In this document: piece by piece, positions 8,312 to 14,963 of the stretch
Position numbering within the stretch: the stretch's first letter is position 1
Layout: each line of letters begins with the position of its first letter
Assembly: GCA_943704415.1 (NCBI GenBank)
Contig: CALSCO010001905.1
Coordinates: 1 to 17,616 of the forward strand
Length of the DNA stretch: 17,616 nt
From: Parvularia atlantis
Lineage: Eukaryota; Opisthokonta; Rotosphaerida
Direction of reading: 5' to 3'
Notes under the pieces: model-generated
Databases searched by the model: none
Told to the model about the DNA's origin: nothing
What the model saw: only the letters and a program-made list of their open reading frames with translations
Program-made: the position numbers and the translations under genes

Positions 8312-9786
8312 ATGCCGGCGATCGACGTCGTGGTGGTGAGCGTCGCGTGTCAACCGCATCATGAACGTCGACAACGGCGCGCAAGAGCGCAAGTTTGTCA
8401 ACGGTGCGCAGGCGATCTCGGAGGCATGCCCGCTGCACTCGCAACGCGCCGCAGCACCGCCTCAAGCACCGGCTGCCGCAGGAGTGTAAGGTGTTGCTGG
8501 GCCACGTCGTGACGCGCGTCGACTGGAGCGCGCCGGACCGCGTCACCGTTGCGACGGCCAGCCACGGCACGTTTACCTGCCGGTGCATGCCGCTCGACGT
8601 GCGCGAGGGAGTGCTGAGGGTGCGCCGCGCAGCTACGTCGTCCTTGCTGTCAGCCCTGCGTTGTACCACACGATCGAGTACGAGCCGGCGATGCCGCAGG
8701 CCAAGCGCGAGCTGGCGCGGCGCATGAAGGTCGGGCGGGCGGTTCGGGCGGCATGCGGGCGCTGAGCGGCCGCGGCCGTCGCCAGATCGGCTCAATCATC
8801 AAGACGTTCGTGTTTTACGAGCGGCTGTACTGGCGTGAGCGTGGCATCAACGGGTCAATCGTAAACACGGCCGGCCCCGTGACGTACTCGATCGACGACA
8901 CGAAGCATGTGCGCGCGCTTGCCCGCCTATCTGCGGCCGCAGCGTCTCACGCACGGGAGGCGCAGGACGGCTCGCACCCGGCCATCATGGGCTTTGTGCT
9001 TGCCAACAAGGCCGTCGAGTGGCCGCAGGCGTCGGTCGAGCAGTGGCGCAAGGCGGTCGCCGAGCAGGTGCGCCTGGCGGACGGCTGAGCGTGAGCTTCC
9101 TGCTGATGACCGCGCGCGTGCCCCGCAGTACAAAAAGGCGTTCCAGCTGGCGGACGACGAGGTGCCGATCGCGTACGTCGAGAAGAACTGGAACGACGAG
9201 CGCTTCAGCCAGGGCTGCTACTCGGCGATCTGCGCGCCCGGCGTGCTCACGGACCTGTGCGTGTGCGCCCTCGCCAGTGTCGGCGTGACCTGACAGTTGA
9301 ACGCGCGCGCGCGCGCGAACACGTCAGGCCCAGAGCTGCGCTCAAGCATGGGCCGCGTGCACTTTGCAGGCACCGAGACGGCCGTGCACTGGAACGGCTA
9401 CATGGACGGCGCGGTCGAGGCGGGCGAGCGCGAGGCGTTCCTTGTGAGCAAGGTGTGCAATCGCGTGATGCTGTGCGCGGGCCGGCCTGACGCGCGCACG
9501 CCAGCTGCTGCTCAAGAACGACCAAGTAAAGCCGCGTGCGGGTGCGCGTGCCCCGAACGAGCTGTGGCGCGAGGTGCGGCGCCGTGGCTCGTTTATGTGG
9601 GCCGCGCGCCTGACGCGTCTGCCGGCGCAGGTCGAGCCGCCGAACGCCAAGGTGCCGCCCGAGCCGTACCCGATGACCTGGCTCGAGCTCAACGCGCCGA
9701 GCCTGACGACTGTCGTGGCCGTGGCCGCTCTCGGCTCGGCCTGCGTCGTGGCGGCGGCCACGGCGCTGTTTGTGCTGCGCGTGTGA
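8312..9786 (+). CDS. MAO: Monoamine-oxidase-like flavoprotein, N-terminal FAD fold missing
   Basis: Exon 1 encodes MPAIDVVVV, the first strand of an FAD Rossmann fold. The sequence then jumps into a piece equivalent to about residue 205 of animal MAO ([13 protein letters not shown]). Exons: 8312..about 8338, about 8340..8423, 8482..8582, 8633..8729, 8786..8908, 8966..9067, 9129..9276, 9328..9452, 9505..9786. The rest is well conserved. It has the covalent-FAD cysteine in SQGCYSA (codon 9216-9218) and the active-site lysine in GFVLANKA. It also has both aromatic-cage tyrosines ([17 protein letters not shown]), the FAGTET motif, and a C-terminal membrane helix (about 9718-9780) like the mitochondrial outer-membrane anchor of MAO. 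About 200 residues including GxGxxG are absent, so as written it cannot bind FAD normally. Junctions at 8424 (GC donor; alternative acceptor 8454), 9277 (9257 has a better donor but wrong phase) and 9453 (or 9444) are uncertain. It is a true gene with an assembly gap, or a decaying copy. Confidence 0.75.
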
Positions 9787-9818
9787 CCGACAAACAACAC
9801 AGCGACAGCGGGTGGTGC
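9787..9818. other. 32-bp convergent gap (MAO-like / F-box 3' ends)
   Basis: The two stop codons are 32 bp apart. The gap includes the AC-rich ACAAACAACACAGCGACAG. No terminator structure was recognised. Transcripts from the two strands probably overlap at their 3' ends. Confidence 0.4.
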
Positions 9819-10710
9819 TCACGCAATGCCAAGGACAAGCGAGCGGCTGAAGAGCTGGTACAGGTCGCCGTCGGGCGGCGGGACGGCGGTCTGGGCCTTG
9901 GTCGGGAAGGCCTTGACCTGCGCGGCGGAAGCGGGCGTGCCAACGATGTTGAGCAGGACGAGGCTGCGGCACTGGGCGAGCGGGGCGACGCTGGCGATCG
10001 GGCACCGGGCCAGCTGGACCTCGCGCAGCTGGCGCAGGCCGGCGAGCGGACGGACGTCGGTGACGCGCGTGTACGAGGCCTGCAGAGTCGTGAGGGCCGA
10101 GCACGAGGCGAGGGCATCGAGGCGGGTGATGCCGGTCGTGCTGATGTCGAGCGTGCGCAGCCAGCCCATGCCCTCGAGCAGGTCCAGGTCGACGTCGATC
10201 AGCGCCGTGCCGTGCAGATTGAGGTGGACGAGGTGCAGGCAGCGCTGGATGCCATGCAGCGGCGACGCACCCTGCTGCGGCTGCGCCCGTGACGACAGCA
10301 TCCGCGGCGAGCCGAGAGCGTACGGCAGGCCGAGCGCCTCGACCTGCGACCGCGGCGCCGCGTCTGAGACAGTGGTGAGACACGCGTCACGAGCGCGCAC
10401 CGCGGCGAGGTAAACGTCCCAGGGCATATCGGGCGCGCGCGCGTCGATGCGCTGACGGCGCACGTGCATGTAGCGGCCGTAGGGCAGGCGCGCCTCGCGC
10501 TGCAGCAGCACGTCGACAGCCTCGCGCCACCTGCAGCGCGCGCGCCACGGAGTCACGTCATCAGATTTGGTCGCGGGTCGTGCGGGATCGCTCGCACTCG
10601 CGGCAGACGAAGCGCACGGTGCTGAAGAGCTGCTGCACGGGCACGAAGCGCAGCACCTCCAGCAGGATCTCCCACGGCACGGGCACGCGCGACAGCGTCG
10701 GCTCGCTCAT
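9819..10710 (-). CDS. F-box protein with SDS22-like leucine-rich repeats
   Basis: Exons: 10710..10598, 10530..10401, 10343..9819 (255 aa). Residues about 5-50 read as an F-box ([19 protein letters not shown], then VRFVCREWREAV). The splice 10597..10531 rebuilds the typical CREW core from two frames. Residues about 125-225 hold four or so LRRs with about 22-residue spacing ([48 protein letters not shown]). F-box proteins bridge Skp1 in SCF ubiquitin ligases, and the LRRs would select the substrate. The second intron, 10400..10344, is 57 nt and stop-free. Reading through it adds 19 residues, so its splicing is inferred from a GTGCGCG donor and CGCAG acceptor. The target is unknown. Confidence 0.82.
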
Positions 10711-10738
10711 ATGGCACGCAATCAGATTCTATATTCGA
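10711..10738. promoter_or_regulatory. 28-bp divergent spacer with AT-rich core
   Basis: Only 28 bp lie between the F-box and PX start codons. The spacer contains TCAGATTCTATATTCGA, a sharp AT-rich island in a roughly 70% GC region, including a TATATT-like run. It may act as a bidirectional core promoter with very short leaders. A plus-strand ATG at 10711 opens a different frame and is not used for PX. Confidence 0.5.
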
Positions 10739-12307
10739 ATGGTGACGGTGCTCCGCAAGCGCGTGATCGACGAGCTTGCGCGCGAACCGTCGCCGCGCCT
10801 GGCCGCGGTGCCGGACGCCGTCGCGGCCGCTGCGTCGGGTGCCGGGCACGACGGCGTCGACGCCGACGACGCGTGCCTACTGGAGCGCCTCGCGTGTGCG
10901 TTGTTGTTGTCGCGGCAAGCCCCACCGCTCACACAAAAACAAACAGGGCTCGAGCGCCGTGCGACGCTGCGCACCGTGCTCGCGCGCCTGCTGCTGCTGG
11001 AGCTGCGCGGCCGGCTGGAGGCGCACGTCGGCAGTGGTAGCGACGGCGGTAGTGGCAGTGACGGCGACGACGTGGCGCGCGAGCTGGTCGCGCTGCGCGA
11101 CGGTACGTGACCGCGTGACCGCGGCCGCCTTACCGTTCGACCGCGCGGCACGGCGCAGAGCTCCGCCGCTGCGATCCGCCCAAACACCCGCTGTTCTCGA
11201 CCGCGACGAGCGAGACCGCGTCGCTGGCGTGGTCCGGGTCGGGTGCGGCAACGTCCACCACGCTCGGGGCCGCGGCGCTGGCGGTGTTTGTGCAGGCTGA
11301 CGGCAGTGACGGTGCGCCGGGCGGACCGGGCCGGGCTGCGAGGCATCTGACGCTTGGTGTATTAACAGACGCGAAGATGGGGCGCGCGCGCCGGCGCTCG
11401 CGCAGCACGGCCGTTGTCGCAGCGAGCGACGTGGATGCGAACGTGCAGCTGTCGTTCGCGCCCACCCTCACGGGCGACGCCGTGCGGCCGCGCGCACACT
11501 CACTGCGGCCGGCCAGCGCGGCGCCCGGCGGCCCGCCACCCGCAGACGCTGCATCGCCCCTGCCGACCGCAACACCTGCACCAGCACCAGCACCAGCACC
11601 AGCACCAGCACCAATATCGGCACCGTCGCCGGCACCGCGTCGGTCGGCGTCGCCCGGGTCTGTGCGACGCGGCGCGGGCGCCGACAGCGTCGACCATCAG
11701 CAGCCGATGACCGTGACGCCGCGCGTAGTGCGGGCGGCGCAGCAGCAGCAGCCGGGTGAAGACCGACAGCGCGCGCGGGCGCCGCTGGCGCGCGACCTGC
11801 TCGAGGACTACTTTGCCGACGGCGTGACGGTGAGCGACCCGGTCAAGGTGACTCACGGCATGAGCTCGTTCACGCTCTACACCTGCGTCGTGATCAAGCG
11901 CGGGGTGCGTGCGTGTGCGCGCACGTGCGACACACGCCTCTGAGCCTGACGACCGGGCGCGGGCCGCAGCGCGTCGAGATGGTCGTGCACAAGCGCTTCT
12001 CGGACTTTGAACGGCTGCGCGACTGCCTCGTGCGGCTGCACGGCAAACGCGACGACTCGCAGGTGACGGGCATGCCGAGCCTGCCGGAGAAGAAGATCAT
12101 CGGTGCGGCGCCGTGGTCGTCTGAGCGGGCGCGGGGGTGCTGACGTGTGCGACGACAGGCAAGTTCAAGGCGGCCTTTGTCGAGAGCCGCCGGCGGGGAC
12201 TGGAGGAGCTGCTCATGTTCATCGCCAAAAACCGCGAGCTGAGCATGAGCGCGACCGTGCGGGAGTGGTTTTCAACGTCCTTCCCCGCGCCCGCGCCGCC
12301 GCCGTGA
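10739..12307 (+). CDS. PX (phox homology) domain protein
   Basis: Exons: 10739..11102, 11159..11311, 11369..11904, 11970..12102, 12159..12307 (444 aa). Residues 1-125 are helical and Leu/Arg/Glu-rich, without an assigned fold. A Pro/Ala/Ser linker with an AP-dipeptide run occupies the middle. Residues about 320-440 are a PX domain. It starts VTVSDPVKVTHGMSSFTLYT, then HKRFSDFERL (arginine contacting the 3-phosphate), MPSLPEKKIIG (the PxxP-K membrane loop), and ESRRRGLEELL. All key basic residues expected for PI3P binding are present, so endosomal membrane recruitment is likely. The last exon has no internal start and was found by splicing 12103..12158 into GKFKAAFVESRR. No BAR or SH3 domain is visible, so it is not a standard sorting nexin with BAR. 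Intron 11312..11368 is stop-free and could be retained. Confidence 0.86.
11575..11613 (+). repeat. Coding (CCAGCA)n microsatellite
   Basis: About six CCAGCA hexamers encode an Ala-Pro dipeptide run in the PX protein linker. Such a tract is likely to vary in length between strains. Confidence 0.8.
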
Positions 12308-12621
12308 GCGCGTGCGACCCGGGCCAAGAGACGCACACATCTATACTTACACTCACATTAATGTTTGACGATCGGTGACGATCACGGCGCCGTGTGACGT
12401 AGCCCGCGCCCGTTGGCTGCACTTTGCGACCCAACCAGCGCGCGCCGATCCGGATATGTCTCGACGTGCGCGACCCGCCTTGCGCCTCCCCTTGTCGCCG
12501 CTCCCGCCGCTCACGCGCCCGCCGCCCGCGCGTCCCCGCCGCCGTCCCACGCGCCCGTCCCACGCGCCCCCCACCGTGAACAGGAAGCTCGTCCGAGCTG
12601 CCGTTGCCCGCGCGCGGCTCG
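12308..12621 (+). promoter_or_regulatory. PX 3' flank and HSF upstream region
   Basis: This 314-bp tandem intergenic stretch has an AT-richer part (12333-12365, ACATCTATACTTACACTCAC), probably the PX 3' UTR or polyadenylation zone. Two TGACGATC copies come next, then C-rich sequence up to the HSF start. I see no good array of inverted nGAAn units, so HSF autoregulation through a canonical heat shock element is not supported. No further gene is seen. Confidence 0.45.
12366..12383 (+). repeat. Two TGACGATC direct repeats 10 bp apart
   Basis: TGACGATC occurs at 12366-12373 and 12376-12383, one helical turn apart, about 240 bp before the HSF start. The TGACG core resembles bZIP half sites; binding is inferred only. 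Confidence 0.4.
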
Positions 12622-14855
12622 ATGGCCGCCGTTGCGAGCGACCCGGGCACGTTCGCGGCCGCGCCCAAGCGGCGCCGCGTCGACGACGACGGCAAGGCGC
12701 GCCGCCGCCGCTCTCCCGCGCGCGCTCTCTGCGCGCTTCATTGGACTGCCGCTGACGTGCCGCGCGCGCCCGCGTGTGTAGGTCAAGTTCGAGCCGCTTG
12801 AGGACGACGACGACGGTATGAGCAACAGAGGCGCGCCTCTGCCGTCTTCCCCGCTCACGGGCCCGCGCGCGCGCGCGCCGCGTCTGCAGGGCTCTCGCCG
12901 GCGGCGCAGGCCGTGCTCGGCGACGCGCGCATCCCCGCGTTCCTCAACAAGCTGTACCGGTGCGGAACACGACACGGGCAAAGACTGGCATGACGTGACA
13001 CGCTGCCGCGCAGGATGGCCCACGAGAACCACTACAGCCACCTGCTGCGGTGGGGCGAGCGCAACGACAGCTTCGTGGGTGCGGCGTGGCGCTGTGAACG
13101 TGGCGGGCGCATCCAGTTAAGCACGTACGCGCACGCACGCAGTGACCAAGCCCGAGGAGTTCGCCAAGACCGTCCTGCCGCGCTACTTCAAGCACAACAA
13201 CTTCTCGAGCTTTGTGCGGCAGCTCAACATGTACGGCTTCCACAAGGCACGCGCACGTTAGCGGCGGGCGGCGCGCATCGGCTGAGCGCGCGCGCAGGTG
13301 CCGCATGCCTCCCACGGCGGGCTCGTGCCCGACGACGACGACGAGGCCGTGTGGGAGTTCACGAATCCGTTCTTCAAGCGCAACCGGCCCGACCTGCTGC
13401 TGCAGGTCAAGCGCAAGGGCTCGTCGGCCACCGAGACCAAGGCGCGGCACCCGCGAACCGCACGTGCGCGCGTGTGCTGAACGGCGCCGATGCAGCTGGG
13501 CCAGGTCGCGCTCGACCACAGCCGCGTGATGGAGGAGTTGCAGATGATCCGCGCGCACCAGGTCATGATCTCGTCCAACATGAAGGACATCCAGCGCGAC
13601 AGCCAGGTGGGCACGCGCGCTCTGTCTGTTGACGCGCTCACCGCTCGCGCGCGTGTAACAGGCCCTCTGGAACGAGATGCAGGCCGCGCGCGAGCGGCAC
13701 TTCAAGCAGCAGCAGACCACGTACAACATCCTCCAGTTCCTCGCGTCCATCTACATGCCCGACAAGACCATGTCGGTTGTGCGTGGGCCTGGGCGACTCC
13801 TCCTGACCGACCACGCCCGGCCGTCCGACTCGCCCCCGGGCACGTCGCCGTCCACGGCCGCGGGAGACGCAGCAGGCGCCGCCACAGCGCCGACGACATC
13901 ACCCGTGATCACTAGTATCGCGTCGTCGCCCGCGTCGGTGCGGCTGCGCACGCCCGTGCCCATGCCCGTGCCGGTGCCGGTGCCCGAGTCGAGCGAGACG
14001 ACGCCGAGCGACGCCGTTGGGTGCGCACGCGGCGTCTGCCGATCGTGCGTGCGCTGCGCAAGCTGAGGCCACGTCGCGCCAGCCTCGCGCCCGCGCGCTC
14101 GCACATGGGCCTGCAGTCGCAGCAGTCGGCCGAGATCCAGCGGCACATCCGCGAGCTGCTCAAGCCCGCAAACGTGCGCGCACGCCTGCGCACGCTCGCG
14201 GCCGCTGATCCGCGGCTCCGTGCCCGGCGGCTCGAAGCAGTACGTGCCACAGGACATCCCGCCCGGTGTGGACGCGGCGCAGAAGCTCAACCACGACATG
14301 CAAGTGGTGCGTGGCTGCGCATCGCGCTCGCTCTCGCCAGGCTGACACCGCTCGCATAGCTTCAAGAGCACATCGACTCATTGCAGCGGCGGCTCATTGC
14401 GGCGAGCGTGCCCGTGCGTCCCTGTGCGGTGCTTGCGCTGCCACTCTTGGGCTCATTCGCAAAACTTAGAGCGAGCTGGTCGTCTCGGACCCGGCGGCGT
14501 TGCGCTCGCTGCTCGGCCACAACGTGGACGCCGGTGCGTGCGGCGCACTTGAACGCGCGCTCGCGGTCTCACTGCTCGAGCCGCAGACCTGCCCGAGGTG
14601 CCAGAGCCGACGGCGACGCTGACCGAGCTCGAGCCCGACGAGGACGAGATGCTTGACCTGGTCAACGGCGACGCGGGCCACGACGCGTCCGCCGAGTACG
14701 CGAGCCTTGCGACGGCGGCGCCGGCCAAAGTGGCCGCGGTCTTGCCGGCGGTCGACTCGGAGCTGCTGTCGCCGGGGGCGTCGATCGCGGCGGCGGCGTG
14801 GCCGGGACCGGACGACGACTTTGCCGACAACGTGCTGATCAACGGGCTGTTTTGA
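12622..14855 (+). CDS. HSF: Heat shock transcription factor (HSF)
   Basis: Exons: 12622..12696, 12782..12815, 12890..12959, 13014..13078, 13143..13246, 13298..13441, 13496..13606, 13662..14020, 14083..14173, 14241..14306, 14360..14407, 14470..14533, 14587..14855 (499 aa, frame closed throughout). PKRRRV near the start looks like a nuclear signal. The winged-helix DNA-binding domain (about 49-150) reads [65 protein letters not shown]. Heptad coiled coils (about 165-225, [36 protein letters not shown]) match HR-A/B trimerisation. A Ser/Pro linker follows, then further helices. The acidic tail with W/F/L ([25 protein letters not shown]) looks like an activation domain. It should bind heat shock elements and drive chaperone genes. 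Three introns (12697, 13247, 13442) have GC donors; at 13247 the conserved YGFHKV spans the junction. The exon 8/9 junction (14021..14082) is the least certain. Confidence 0.93.
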
Positions 14856-14963
14856 GGCATGGCGGTCTTGAGGGGGAAAGAGAGAGGTGGGTGTTAGCTT
14901 TAGCTTGTTTGGACAGAACGCAAAAGTAGCAGACCAGCACGGTGCACAGACAGCGACAGTCCC
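14856..14963. other. 108-bp convergent 3' region (HSF / SRP receptor alpha)
   Basis: Less GC-rich than the coding flanks, with GGGGGAAAGAGAGAGG and GTTAGCTTTAGCTTGTTTGG. It presumably holds both 3' UTRs and processing signals. No hairpin or gene was recognised. Confidence 0.45.

Noticed and set aside
7466-8512. Plus-strand frame of about 348 codons running into the MAO start
   Set aside because: It is antisense to six spliced ankyrin repeats and Arg/Cys-rich; only its last part, from ATG 8312, matches MAO.
12570-12600. Possible heat shock element before HSF
   Set aside because: GAA units are present (GAACAGGAAG) but not in the alternating nGAAnnTTCn arrangement at 5-bp steps.
12960-13013. 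Coding read-through [10 protein letters not shown] between HSF exons 3 and 4
   Set aside because: The frame meets a TGA, and splicing it out rebuilds the conserved [18 protein letters not shown] order of HSF domains.
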